NCBI RefSeq assembly: GCF_003419895.1
Contig: NZ_QPMM01000008.1
Coordinates: 105,704 to 169,703, forward strand
Direction of reading: 5' to 3'
Source: Chitinophaga silvatica
GTDB taxonomy: Bacteria > Bacteroidota > Bacteroidia > Chitinophagales > Chitinophagaceae
Length of the DNA: 64,000 nt
In this document: one piece after another, positions 35,813-45,333 of the stretch
Position numbering within the stretch: position 1 is the first letter of the stretch
Layout of the letters: each line of letters starts with the position of its first letter
The notes under the pieces: model-generated
Database searches by the model: none
Told to the model about the DNA's origin: nothing
What the model saw: the letters and a program-made list of their open reading frames with translations, nothing else
Translations under genes and position numbers: made by a program

Positions 35813-35817
35813 TTTAT

Positions 35818-35845
35818 TAGCCCCCAACTTACTAGTTGAGGGCTA
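35818..35845. terminator. Hairpin between convergent genes
   Basis: TAGCCCCCAACT and AGTTGAGGGCTA pair with one mismatch around a TACT loop. It serves the ATP-grasp gene and the convergent symporter gene. Confidence 0.75.
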
Positions 35846-35863
35846 TCTTGATGGAAAATTAAC

Positions 35864-37237
35864 CTAATGCCCCCACATTCCTTCCACTTCTTCTAATGTT
35901 CTACCTTTTGTTTCAGGTACCATTTTATACACTGTAATAAAAGCAAGAAAGCAACATACAGCAAAAAAGAAGAAGGTGACAGCAGCACCGGCACGTCCTA
36001 ATAATATTGGTGTTAGTTGTCCTACAATCGTGTCCGACAACCACATGGCCATAATACTTACCGCCATTGCTCTTCCTCTGATTTGAGTAGGGAAAATTTC
36101 GGCTGCTATCACAAATTTTAATGGACCGAGCGAAAACGCAAAACATGCCAGGAAAAGAATAATTGAAATTACTAAAGCAATATTATTGGTTGCTCCGGTA
36201 TAAAAACATATCCCTGTAAAGAGCAGGCTAATTGTAGCGCCAATAGAACCTGCAATATAGAGCGGACGGCGCCCCATCGTATCCACTTTCCATATAGCTA
36301 TCAGCGTGAAAATGAAATTAGCTAAACCAAAAATCACCTGATTAAGGAATGCATTGGAAATATTGATTCCTGCATCATTCAGGATACGAGGTCCATAATA
36401 GATAACAGCATTGATGCCGCTGAACTGTGAGAATACCGGAAGTAATATCCCTATCAGTAAAGGTTTGCGCATGGCAGGTGAGAGTAACTCCTTATAGAAA
36501 TTTACTGTAGAAGAAGTGGTAGGTGTTACTGCATAGCCGGCGTCTATAGTTGTTCCCGTTATTCTTTCAAGTATTGCACTGCCTTCTCCTATTCTATTAT
36601 TTTGAATAAGCCAGCGCGGACTTTCAGGAACAAAAAAGAGACCAATGAAGAACAGGAGAGATGGAATTGTGCCTATTCCAATCATTCCTCGCCAGACCTC
36701 TTTCACAAAGAGTTGTTGCAGGAATGACGATTGTATTGTGCTACTATTACCTAATGCATGTTGTAGTAAAAGATAATTGGTAAAATAGGCAATGAGAATA
36801 CCGGCAGTAATAGCCAATTGATAGAAAGTTACCAGCCGGCCACGAATATTTGCAGGCGCTATTTCAGAAATATACAATGGGGCTACAATAGAGGCAACGC
36901 CCACTCCAACTCCTCCGAATATACGTGCTGCTACCAATACTGTAAAGTCGGGCGATAGCGCCGAACCTACAGCCGATAACAGGAATAAAATAGCAGCAAC
37001 CATCAGCATCCTCTTACGACCTAGTCTGTCGCTCAACCCTCCGGAGAATGCCACACCAACCATACAGCCAATTAAAGCGGAGGAGACAAACCAACCCTGT
37101 GCAGAATCGGATAACTGGAATTGGTCTGTTACAAACGGTAATGCACCGGAAATAACAGCCATATCAAAGCCAAAGAGGAGGCCACCAAGGGTGGCTATGA
37201 ACGTTATAAGCAGCAAAGAGGAAGTAGCGCGGTTCAT
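35864..37237 (-). CDS. Sugar porter family MFS symporter
   Basis: Twelve membrane helices and the sugar-porter signatures are present: GGLSDRLGRKRML near residue 65, PESPRWLIQ near residue 208, and PETKGRTLEEVEG at the end. The 457-residue length is normal for xylose/glucose-proton symporters. It lies 45 bases downstream of the phosphomannose-isomerase-like gene on the same strand and probably shares its transcript. It would import the monosaccharide released by the glycosidase encoded at 47752. Confidence 0.93.
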   Translation of the reverse strand: MNRATSSLLLITFIATLGGLLFGFDMAVISGALPFVTDQFQLSDSAQGWFVSSALIGCMVGVAFSGGLSDRLGRKRMLMVAAILFLLSAVGSALSPDFTVLVAARIFGGVGVGVASIVAPLYISEIAPANIRGRLVTFYQLAITAGILIAYFTNYLLLQHALGNSSTIQSSFLQQLFVKEVWRGMIGIGTIPSLLFFIGLFFVPESPRWLIQNNRIGEGSAILERITGTTIDAGYAVTPTTSSTVNFYKELLSPAMRKPLLIGILLPVFSQFSGINAVIYYGPRILNDAGINISNAFLNQVIFGLANFIFTLIAIWKVDTMGRRPLYIAGSIGATISLLFTGICFYTGATNNIALVISIILFLACFAFSLGPLKFVIAAEIFPTQIRGRAMAVSIMAMWLSDTIVGQLTPILLGRAGAAVTFFFFAVCCFLAFITVYKMVPETKGRTLEEVEGMWGH

Positions 37238-37282
37238 ACTTGTGATTTGTTTTCTTTCAGTTGATAATAGGTTAAAAGGCCA

Positions 37283-39067
37283 TTAGCAGCATTCCTCTTT
37301 CACAAATGATCTGACAACTTTCACATCTGCTCCGTTACTTATAAGTGTATATGAGCCAGCGGCGGCTGGTACTACGAAAGTTTCAGCATAATGTACGGTT
37401 TGTTCTAATCCGTTAGTGAGTACTTTAATAGATGTTCCTTCCACCAGGCTTAAAATATGACATTGACCGGCAGTGTCCAAATCTATGCGGGTATTGAATT
37501 CCAGACGTTCAATATTATAAAAATGTTGAGGGTGGGTTGGCAGATTTACTATTTTCCAATCACTTCCTTCCCTGATGGTTTCAGGTTTAGAAATTAATGT
37601 TTCTTTTACTACTTCTCCTTTTCTTTCAAAATTCAGGTTCGCAAAAGCTCTGTCGATATTCAATGTACGTGGTTTTCCGCTGAGATCTGCCCTCAGCCAG
37701 TCATACATCTTGAAGGTAAAAATATATGGTGTAGCACTGATCTCTAATACCAGGTTATTTTCACCTGAGCTATGCACTGTACCATTTGGGATCAGGAAGA
37801 GGTCATGTTTCCTTGCCGGAAAAACCTGTACATATTTTTCAATATCTACGGGTTCGTGATTATTGAAACTATTTCGTAGTACCTGTTCAAATTCAGGAGC
37901 ATTGATATTTTCCTGGAAGCCGAGATATACACCAGCACCAGGTTTGGTATCGAGGATATAATAAGTTTCATCCTGTGTGAAATCTTCGCCGAAATGTTCT
38001 TTGGTGTAGGCTACAGTTGGGTGGCATTGTACAGAAAGGTTACCACCATTGAAGGTATCCAGAAAATCGAATCGAATTGGAAAGGCATCTCCAAATCTCT
38101 CAGCAGCTTTGCCCAGCAAGGCTTTATTGTTGAGCATCAGCATGGTATCGAACGATACTTCCATCAATACTCCTTCCGACTCAAGCAGAATACCGTTTTC
38201 CGGAGAGATCAGTTCAAAAGACCAGGCATAGTTAACCACCTCTTTATTTAATAAAGAGATCCGTTCTTTCATCCATTGCCCACCCCATACACCTGGTTCG
38301 AACCAGGGCCGGGCTCTGAACATATGTTCAGACATTTTGGAAATAGTGTCACGAAGCGTAGTACCGGTACACCAGCTGATGGTATCTATTCGTTGTTCAT
38401 CGATAATTACATCGATTTTAGGGAGTAATTGTTTTTTATGTCGATTCAGTACTGGCCAGTCTACGAAATAGAACTGCTTGTATTGCTGTTTCGGATCATT
38501 GTTAGGGGTAGGTTGACCAAGATTGCGAACTTTTCCTGCTCTTGAGCGGAACTGGATTTCATTCTTTGGAACATCTATATATATAACGGGGGCTTTCCAA
38601 CCGGCTAAGGAGGCGCCGCAGCCGTAAATGATATTCAGTTTTCCCGGAATTGGCTGGAGCTCTTGTAGTTTATCTGCGGAGAAAAAATCCCGGAATTCAC
38701 CTGTAAAGCGTTTTCCGAATAAGGGGTCATCGTTTCCGATGCTGGATGAAATCAGGTGGTTTATTTCAGAAGCAGGTAACAGAGCATCAGCTACAGATAT
38801 ATAATTAGCTGTAGTGAGTTGTGATTGCAGGTTTTGTATAAATGTTTCCCATAATACTCCTCCATAGCCATCGATAATTAAATTGGATGACTGTTGAGTG
38901 ATCCATTTAGCTAAAGATTCGAAACCGGTAAAGATAGTACCGGTGGCGGAAAAGCTTGGGTAGATATCGTATCCCGTAGTATTCTTTGTGTCTTTCGTCA
39001 GTGGGATTAGAAACTGTTCTGTTGCCCTCGACGCTGTCATCTGCTGTTCTTGAGTGGGTGATAACAT
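37283..39067 (-). CDS. Class I mannose-6-phosphate isomerase family protein with N-terminal kinase-like domain
   Basis: The C-terminal half (about 255-590) is a cupin-type phosphomannose isomerase: GGNLSVQCHPT near residue 350 and DLFLIPNGTVHSSGEN near residue 427 carry metal-binding residues. The N-terminal 230 residues resemble a P-loop kinase core (NLIIDGYGGVLWETF), but the Walker A lysine is absent. At 594 residues it is far longer than plain ManA (about 390). It probably converts mannose 6-phosphate to fructose 6-phosphate for the neighbouring uptake system. The start codon lies just inside the promoter/operator region at 39084-39128. Confidence 0.85.
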   Translation of the reverse strand: MLSPTQEQQMTASRATEQFLIPLTKDTKNTTGYDIYPSFSATGTIFTGFESLAKWITQQSSNLIIDGYGGVLWETFIQNLQSQLTTANYISVADALLPASEINHLISSSIGNDDPLFGKRFTGEFRDFFSADKLQELQPIPGKLNIIYGCGASLAGWKAPVIYIDVPKNEIQFRSRAGKVRNLGQPTPNNDPKQQYKQFYFVDWPVLNRHKKQLLPKIDVIIDEQRIDTISWCTGTTLRDTISKMSEHMFRARPWFEPGVWGGQWMKERISLLNKEVVNYAWSFELISPENGILLESEGVLMEVSFDTMLMLNNKALLGKAAERFGDAFPIRFDFLDTFNGGNLSVQCHPTVAYTKEHFGEDFTQDETYYILDTKPGAGVYLGFQENINAPEFEQVLRNSFNNHEPVDIEKYVQVFPARKHDLFLIPNGTVHSSGENNLVLEISATPYIFTFKMYDWLRADLSGKPRTLNIDRAFANLNFERKGEVVKETLISKPETIREGSDWKIVNLPTHPQHFYNIERLEFNTRIDLDTAGQCHILSLVEGTSIKVLTNGLEQTVHYAETFVVPAAAGSYTLISNGADVKVVRSFVKEECC

Positions 39068-39083
39068 GTTTGTGATTTTGTTT

Positions 39084-39128
39084 TATGTATTAATGTACAA
39101 ACATATTGTATGTATCTAAGAAAAGCAA
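39084..39128 (-). promoter_or_regulatory. Promoter and operator of the isomerase-symporter genes
   Basis: On the minus strand TTG (39126-39128) and TATGTTTG (39098-39105) are spaced 20 bases, a good promoter. TATGTA at 39084, ATGTAC at 39093, ACATA at 39101 and GTATGTAT at 39108 overlap it. The same motif recurs at 39904 and 40124, so this looks like a GntR-family binding site. Confidence 0.62.
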
Positions 39129-39167
39129 GTCTTGTTTTTTGAAGGATAATTATAAGCCCTTTCAAAA

Positions 39168-39902
39168 TCAGGGTGTTCGCTTGCTCTCAACCGTATACAC
39201 AAAGCTTTCGGCTTTGTAGTATCCAAGATTATATTCTATAGGCCGTTCTGCCTGATCAAAAACAAATCTTTTCCTGAATAGAATAGGGCTGTCGACCTCT
39301 ATTTCCAGCTTGTTGGCAATAAACCTATCGGCTGTCCGGGCGCTGATCTCCTCTTTGGATAGAGTAGCTACCACATAGTGTTCCTGTTCCAGCATTTCGT
39401 AAAGCGGGCGCTTAAAATCATCATCACTGGTCAGGCCAATTCTGGGGTGAAAGTAGGATACAAAGTATACAAATGGTTCCTGCGGATTACCCCGCAGGCG
39501 CTCCAGCTTCATCACTTTTTTATCTGGCTTAATATCGAAGAAATTGGCGACCTGCTCATCCGGAAATACCCAACTGACATGCAATTCATAGTTTTTAATG
39601 GTAACGCCCCGGGCCTCCATTTCCTGTGTAAAGCTTAGCCAGTTCATTGATTTGGAGCTCATTTTCTGATGGGCCACCTTGGTGCCCAGTCTCTTTTTTC
39701 TAACCAACAGCTCTTCATACACCAGTTTATTAATAGCCTGGCGTAGCGTGGTTCTTGAAATAGCCAGTATCCTGGAGAGTTCCATCTCATTGGGTAACAA
39801 CTTTCCTGCCTGGTACTCAGGTTGTTTAATCAGCTCCCGTAAAAGGTTTTCTACCTGTATGTGTAAGGGTATCGTGCTCTGATGATCAATTGTTAGATTC
39901 AT
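39168..39902 (-). CDS. GntR/HutC-family transcriptional regulator
   Basis: The N-terminal winged helix-turn-helix (about 12-75, LPNEMELSRILAISRTTLRQ) is followed by a UTRA ligand-binding domain (about 95-240). The 244-residue length is normal. It sits between the isomerase-symporter genes and the divergent susC operon and probably controls both. A TATGTA inverted repeat lies two bases before its own start codon, indicating autoregulation. The effector is probably a sugar phosphate or monosaccharide from the locus. Confidence 0.92.
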   Translation of the reverse strand: MNLTIDHQSTIPLHIQVENLLRELIKQPEYQAGKLLPNEMELSRILAISRTTLRQAINKLVYEELLVRKKRLGTKVAHQKMSSKSMNWLSFTQEMEARGVTIKNYELHVSWVFPDEQVANFFDIKPDKKVMKLERLRGNPQEPFVYFVSYFHPRIGLTSDDDFKRPLYEMLEQEHYVVATLSKEEISARTADRFIANKLEIEVDSPILFRKRFVFDQAERPIEYNLGYYKAESFVYTVESKRTP

Positions 39903-39903
39903 A

Positions 39904-39917
39904 TATGTAGTTACATA
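39904..39917. promoter_or_regulatory. GntR operator-like palindrome at the regulator's own start
   Basis: TATGTA-GT-TACATA is a perfect inverted repeat of six-base arms around GT. It lies immediately upstream of the GntR start codon at 39902. Confidence 0.65.
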
Positions 39918-40104
39918 GAAAGGTACTGCAAGTTACTAAATAGCAGTGATTCTTACCGATTTTTTGATTTGTTGACGAATTTCAAAGGAGCAGAAATGGC
40001 TGATGTTGGTAAAAAGAACATAATGTATGGTTATAAATAAATATTCATAATTATTTATTTATCAATATAATTAAAGAAAAGTTAAATTTTTCTTATCAAA
40101 AAAG

Positions 40105-40143
40105 TTTGTCATTAAACATTTAATATGTACTTATGTATGTACA
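40105..40143 (+). promoter_or_regulatory. Promoter and operator of the susC operon
   Basis: TTTG at 40105-40108 and TACTTATG at 40128-40135 are spaced 19 bases; the -7 box has one mismatch. Two TATGTA copies (40124 and 40132) and arms TGTAC/GTACA (40126-40143) overlap the -7 box. This is the third site of the motif in this locus. Confidence 0.6.
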
Positions 40144-40179
40144 AAAACCAAATCGCTTTAATAATTTGTCTGCACTGTT

Positions 40180-43100
40180 ATGAAAAAATGCATCCCAACC
40201 TTCCTGCATCAGAAATATCTTTACTGCTGCCTCCTGATCCTGCTTACAGGGAATGCTTCCTTTTGCCAAACAGTATTCACAGTAACAGGTAAAGTGCTCG
40301 ACACTAAAGGACAAGCCATGCCAGGCGTAACCGTAAAGGTGAAACATCGACCAATCGGAACTATTACTTTGTCGACCGGTGAGTATTCTATTAAACTGGA
40401 GAAAAATACAGATACCCTGGTCTTCTCCTTTCTGGGATACCAACCGCAGGAAATTCCGGTAAATGAGCGACACAATATTATTGTAACGCTTCAAGACAAT
40501 AGAAACGACCTCAATGATGTCGTAATTGTCGCCTACGGTCAACAAAAGAAACAAAGCATGGTCAGTTCCATCACGACTATCAATCCAAAAGAGATTAAAG
40601 GTCCTACCAGCAACCTGACTACCATGCTCGCCGGCCGGATATCCGGACTGATATCCTACCAACGAAGCGGAGAACCCGGAGCTGATAATGCTTCCTTCTT
40701 TATCCGAGGCATCACCTCATTTGGCTCCGGAAAACTAGACCCCCTCATCTTAATCGATGGTATGGAGTCTACTTCCACTGAACTGGCCCGGCTACAGCCC
40801 GACGATATCTCCGGCTTCTCTGTATTGAAAGATGCTGCCGCCGCATCTCTTTACGGCGCAAGAGGTGCCAATGGTGTAATTCTGGTTACTACCAAATCAG
40901 GGAAATCAGGTTCCACAAAAATGAATGTACGCCTCGAAAATTCGTTCTCTTCAAACACCCGTAACATCGAACTGGCTGATAATATCTCCTATATGTTACT
41001 GTCAAACGAAGCAGCAATCACCCGAAACAGATTAGCTCCTTTGCCTTACAGTCAAAACAAAATTGATCATACCAAAGCCGGCGATAATCCTTACCTCTAC
41101 CCAAATAATAACTGGCTCGAAACTTTGATTAAAAAAAGCACCAGCAACCAACGTGCAAATATTAATCTCTCCGGTGGTGGTGAAAAAGCCCAATATTATG
41201 TTGGTGCTACAATGAACCAGGACAATGGTATTCTGAAAACACAAAGCGGTAATAACTTCAATAGTAATATCAAATTGAGAAGTTATGAGGTTCGCTCTAA
41301 CGTGAACCTGAAACTTACTTCTACCACCGAAGCTATTATCAGAACTACCGGAAATTTTGATGACTATAACGGCCCTATTGGTGGTGGCGGTGCAATCTTT
41401 ATTAGCGCATTGAATGCCAATCCCGTATTATTCCCTGCAATATTTCCGGCAAGTGATATGCCTAAAGTAAATCATCCTTTGTTTGGAAATGCCTCCCGGG
41501 GCGCCAGCGGAGAAGTATACAACAATCCCTATGCTTCAATGGTATCAGGTTTCCAGCAATATAATACCTCAACATTAAATGTACAGCTGGAGCTTAAGCA
41601 AGATCTGAATTTCATTACGCCAGGCCTTTCCGCCAGGGCCATGGCGTATACAAAACGCTATTCCTACTTTAACCTGAGCCGACAGTATAATCCGTTCTTT
41701 TATTCTGCCAATCCAACTGTTAAAGATCCGGAAGCATACACCCTCTCACTGCTGAATGAAAAAACTGCTACTGAATATCTAAGTTACTGGCCTGGTGATA
41801 AGATCGTAAATACCACTACCTATATGGAAGCTGCACTGAATTACAATCGTACATTCAATAAAGTGCATAACATCGGGGGCTTATTGATCGGTATTCGTCG
41901 AAATTACCTGAACGGAAATGCCAGAGATCTCCAATTATCGCTTCCTTTCCGTAACCAGGGCATATCTGGAAGATTCACTTATGGATATGATAACCGCTAC
42001 CTCTTTGAAGGAAACTTTGGATATAATGGGTCTGAGCGTTTTGCAAAAAATAATCGCTATGGCTTTTTCCCGTCTATCGGTGTTGCATGGAATGCCGGTA
42101 ATGAAAAATTCTTTGAAGACTTCAATAGAATTGTTACAAAACTGAAATTCCGTGCTACTTATGGCCTCGTAGGTAACGACCAGATAGGAGATGCAAATGA
42201 TCGCTTTTTCTATATGTCAAACGTTAACCTGAATGATGGTGATTACGGTGCATATTTCGGTGAAAACTATGGCTATAGCAGACCTGGGGTTTCTATTTCC
42301 CGCTATCCAAATAATGAAATTACCTGGGAGAAATCCAGAAAAACAAATGTGGGTATGGATTTAGGCTTGTGGAGCGTAATGAATATTACTATCGATGCTT
42401 ACAAAGAACGTCGCAGCGGTATTCTGATGCCACGATCATATATTCCATCCACTATGGGTCTTGCTGTGCCTATCAGCTCCAATGTTGGCGTAGCGGAAGG
42501 AAAAGGCATCGACGTAGCATTGGATTATAACAAGAACTTCGGAAAAACCTGGTTGCAGGTGCGCGGAACATTTACCTACGCAGCTAGTAAACTATTGGTA
42601 AACGAAGAGCCAGAATACCCGGCCAATATGATGTATCTCTCACGAGTTGGACATTCACTGGGTCAGGTATACGGACTTATTGCTGAAAGATTATTTATTG
42701 ATGAAGAAGATGTAAAGAATTCACCACGTCAGGGTTTCGGAGAAGTTATGGGTGGTGATATCAAATACCGAGATTTAAATGGTGATGGACAAATCACTAA
42801 ACTGGATATGATCAATGCTCTGGGATATCCCGTAACTCCTGAGATAATCTATGGATTCGGATTCTCCTTCGGGTATAAGAATTTTGATATCAGTACTTTC
42901 TTCCAGGGGTCTGCAAGATCTTCCTTCTTCATAAATCCTAAAGCTATTTCTCCTTTTGTTATTGATGGCGGTAATCAACATGGCTTGCTCAATGCTATTG
43001 CTCAGGACCACTGGTCTGAAGACAATCGTAACCTATATGCCTTCTGGCCAAGATTAGGTCTTACACAAAGCGACAATAACAATCAACCTTCCAATTGGTG

Positions 43101-43326
43101 GCTACGCAATGGCGCATTCCTCCGGATGAAGAGTGCGGAAATCGGTTATAACATCGGCAATAAAGGCCTGAAGAGATATCGTATTTCTGGCTTGAGAGTA
43201 TATGCTAACGGTACTAATTTATTCCTTATCAGCGCATTTAAACTTTGGGACCCTGAACAAGGTGGTAACGCATTAGGTTACCCTGTTCAACGTGTGTTTA
43301 ATGTAGGTGTCAACGTTCAGATATAG
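40180..43326 (+). CDS. SusC/RagA-family TonB-dependent outer-membrane transporter
   Basis: A signal peptide (about 1-30, LLTGNASFCQ) precedes a carboxypeptidase-regulatory-like domain (about 34-108). The plug follows (DLNDVVIVAYGQQKKQSMVSS near residue 113, AAASLYGARGANGVILVTTK near residue 225), then the beta-barrel to residue 1048. It would import oligosaccharide held by the SusD at 43348. It is the first gene of a five-gene operon that ends with a glycosidase. Stop to susD is 21 bases. Confidence 0.95.
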   Translation: MKKCIPTFLHQKYLYCCLLILLTGNASFCQTVFTVTGKVLDTKGQAMPGVTVKVKHRPIGTITLSTGEYSIKLEKNTDTLVFSFLGYQPQEIPVNERHNIIVTLQDNRNDLNDVVIVAYGQQKKQSMVSSITTINPKEIKGPTSNLTTMLAGRISGLISYQRSGEPGADNASFFIRGITSFGSGKLDPLILIDGMESTSTELARLQPDDISGFSVLKDAAAASLYGARGANGVILVTTKSGKSGSTKMNVRLENSFSSNTRNIELADNISYMLLSNEAAITRNRLAPLPYSQNKIDHTKAGDNPYLYPNNNWLETLIKKSTSNQRANINLSGGGEKAQYYVGATMNQDNGILKTQSGNNFNSNIKLRSYEVRSNVNLKLTSTTEAIIRTTGNFDDYNGPIGGGGAIFISALNANPVLFPAIFPASDMPKVNHPLFGNASRGASGEVYNNPYASMVSGFQQYNTSTLNVQLELKQDLNFITPGLSARAMAYTKRYSYFNLSRQYNPFFYSANPTVKDPEAYTLSLLNEKTATEYLSYWPGDKIVNTTTYMEAALNYNRTFNKVHNIGGLLIGIRRNYLNGNARDLQLSLPFRNQGISGRFTYGYDNRYLFEGNFGYNGSERFAKNNRYGFFPSIGVAWNAGNEKFFEDFNRIVTKLKFRATYGLVGNDQIGDANDRFFYMSNVNLNDGDYGAYFGENYGYSRPGVSISRYPNNEITWEKSRKTNVGMDLGLWSVMNITIDAYKERRSGILMPRSYIPSTMGLAVPISSNVGVAEGKGIDVALDYNKNFGKTWLQVRGTFTYAASKLLVNEEPEYPANMMYLSRVGHSLGQVYGLIAERLFIDEEDVKNSPRQGFGEVMGGDIKYRDLNGDGQITKLDMINALGYPVTPEIIYGFGFSFGYKNFDISTFFQGSARSSFFINPKAISPFVIDGGNQHGLLNAIAQDHWSEDNRNLYAFWPRLGLTQSDNNNQPSNWWLRNGAFLRMKSAEIGYNIGNKGLKRYRISGLRVYANGTNLFLISAFKLWDPEQGGNALGYPVQRVFNVGVNVQI

Positions 43327-43347
43327 TGTCAGCCAAAATCTATTACT

Positions 43348-45285
43348 ATGCAATCATTATATACTTCTTTAAAATCAATGAAATGTATGCGCAACGGGCA
43401 TATTGTGTGGCTGCTGGGAGCTGTATTAGCGCTTCTGACCTCCTGTAAAAAAGGTTATCTCGATATTGTACCTGATAATGTGCCCACACTGGACCATGCT
43501 TTTGCAAACCGTTTGGAAGCAGAAAAATATTTATTTACCTGTTACTCCTATCTGCCGAGTGAAGGAGATCCCGACAGAAATCCGGCCTTCAGCGCTGGTG
43601 ATGAGGCCTGGACATATTGGCCTATGAAAGAAGACTTTTTTTATCTCGATCCGTATAACATTGCCCGTGGTAACCAGAATAGCGCGAATCCTCTATTGAA
43701 TTATTGGGATGGCTTTGATGGAAAATCGCTCTGGCAAGGTATCAGAACCTGTAATATTTTCCTTGAAAATCTGGACAAAGTAATAGACCTGCAGCCCTAT
43801 GAAAAAGACAGATGGATTGCGGAAGCTAAATTTCTGAAAGCCTACTTCCACTGGTATTTATTCAGAATGTATGGCCCGATTCCGATTGTGGATAAAAATC
43901 TTCCTATTACTGCTACGCCGGAGGAAGTAAGAGTATTTCGCCAGCCGGTAGATTCTGTGGTGAATTACATTTCTGCCCTTTTAGATGAAGCTGCTGCAGG
44001 TGAAAATTCTGGTTTACCATTAAGGATTGCCAGTGCAACTTCTGAGCTGGGGCGAATTACTAAGGTTGCTGCATTAGCTATAAAAGCCAGAGTGCTGGTT
44101 ACAGCTGCAAGCCCATTGTTCAACGGAAACAATGATTTTGCCGGAATGAAAAACAAAAATGGTCAATTGCTTTTCAATTCCAAATATGATGCTACCAAAT
44201 GGGAGAGAGCAAAGGATGCCTGTAAAAAAGCGATTGATCTCGCACATGCTGCCGGCTTGAAACTATATACCTTCAATCCTTCAATCATTGAAGTAGATCA
44301 TGCTACCCAGGTAGAAATGAATATTCGTAACTCCGTTTGCGAAAAATGGAACAGTGAACTTATATGGGGGCTAACTACAGATGCTGCTCCTACCTACTGG
44401 CTGCAAACATTTGCCTGTCCGCAATTAGATCCCAATGCCTTTAACATTAACCTAAAAGGAAAGCTGGCACCGCCAATGAAAATTGCTGAAATGTTTTATA
44501 CCAAGCATGGCGTACCTATTGATGAAGATAAAAATTGGGATTATGCCAACCGGTTCAAATTGCGCAATGTTACCGCTTTGGATACAGGAATGCAGGAAGG
44601 GTACAAAACAGTAGGACTACATTTCGAAAGAGAGCCACGTTTCTATGCCGATATTGCTTTTGATGGATCTACATGGTTCATGAAAAACGGCGACTATAAT
44701 ATTCAAAGTAAACTTGAACAATATTCAGGTAAAAAGCAAAGCCGCTTATTTTCTATCACCGGCTATTTCACTAAAAAAATCGTAAGCTGGAATCTCGTAT
44801 TTACTAAAACCTCATTACAAACAGAATCATATCCATGGCCTGTTATGAGGTTGTCTGATCTTTATCTCCTGTATGCTGAAGCATTAAATGAAAGTAACAG
44901 CTCCGGAGAAGCATTGACTTATCTCAATCAAATCCGCGAACGGGCAGGGCTAGAGTCTGTACAAACTTCATGGTCAACCTATTCTAAAAATCCAACTAAA
45001 TATACTAACGTAATTGGGCTACGGGATATTATCAGACAGGAACGTTGTATAGAATTGGCATTTGAGGGTAGTCGCTTCTGGGATTTGCGCAGATGGAAAA
45101 CCGCAACACAAGTGCTGAACACCCCAATTTATGGATGGGATATTCTACAATCGACATATGAAAATTATAACCGCAGGGTATTTGTTTACAACATGCAGTT
45201 TGTAGGACCTCGCGATTATTTCTGGCCAATCAAAGAAGATAATCTTCAAATCAATCCTAACCTGGTACAAAATCCTGGTTGGTAA
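43348..45285 (+). CDS. SusD/RagB-family outer-membrane lipoprotein
   Basis: The lipobox LLTSC is followed by KKGYLDIVPDN, a typical SusD start. The conserved end FWPIKEDNLQINPNLVQNPGW closes the protein at residue 645; only part of that segment is needed to recognise the family. It is longer than an average SusD (about 550). The ATG at 43378 (MKCMRNG) would give a more usual signal peptide and may be the true start. It forms the outer-membrane substrate lid with the SusC at 40180. Confidence 0.93.
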   Translation: MQSLYTSLKSMKCMRNGHIVWLLGAVLALLTSCKKGYLDIVPDNVPTLDHAFANRLEAEKYLFTCYSYLPSEGDPDRNPAFSAGDEAWTYWPMKEDFFYLDPYNIARGNQNSANPLLNYWDGFDGKSLWQGIRTCNIFLENLDKVIDLQPYEKDRWIAEAKFLKAYFHWYLFRMYGPIPIVDKNLPITATPEEVRVFRQPVDSVVNYISALLDEAAAGENSGLPLRIASATSELGRITKVAALAIKARVLVTAASPLFNGNNDFAGMKNKNGQLLFNSKYDATKWERAKDACKKAIDLAHAAGLKLYTFNPSIIEVDHATQVEMNIRNSVCEKWNSELIWGLTTDAAPTYWLQTFACPQLDPNAFNINLKGKLAPPMKIAEMFYTKHGVPIDEDKNWDYANRFKLRNVTALDTGMQEGYKTVGLHFEREPRFYADIAFDGSTWFMKNGDYNIQSKLEQYSGKKQSRLFSITGYFTKKIVSWNLVFTKTSLQTESYPWPVMRLSDLYLLYAEALNESNSSGEALTYLNQIRERAGLESVQTSWSTYSKNPTKYTNVIGLRDIIRQERCIELAFEGSRFWDLRRWKTATQVLNTPIYGWDILQSTYENYNRRVFVYNMQFVGPRDYFWPIKEDNLQINPNLVQNPGW

Positions 45286-45333
45286 TGGCTAATCATTTTG
45301 TCAAAATATTTACACATGCGTAAAAGCACTGTT

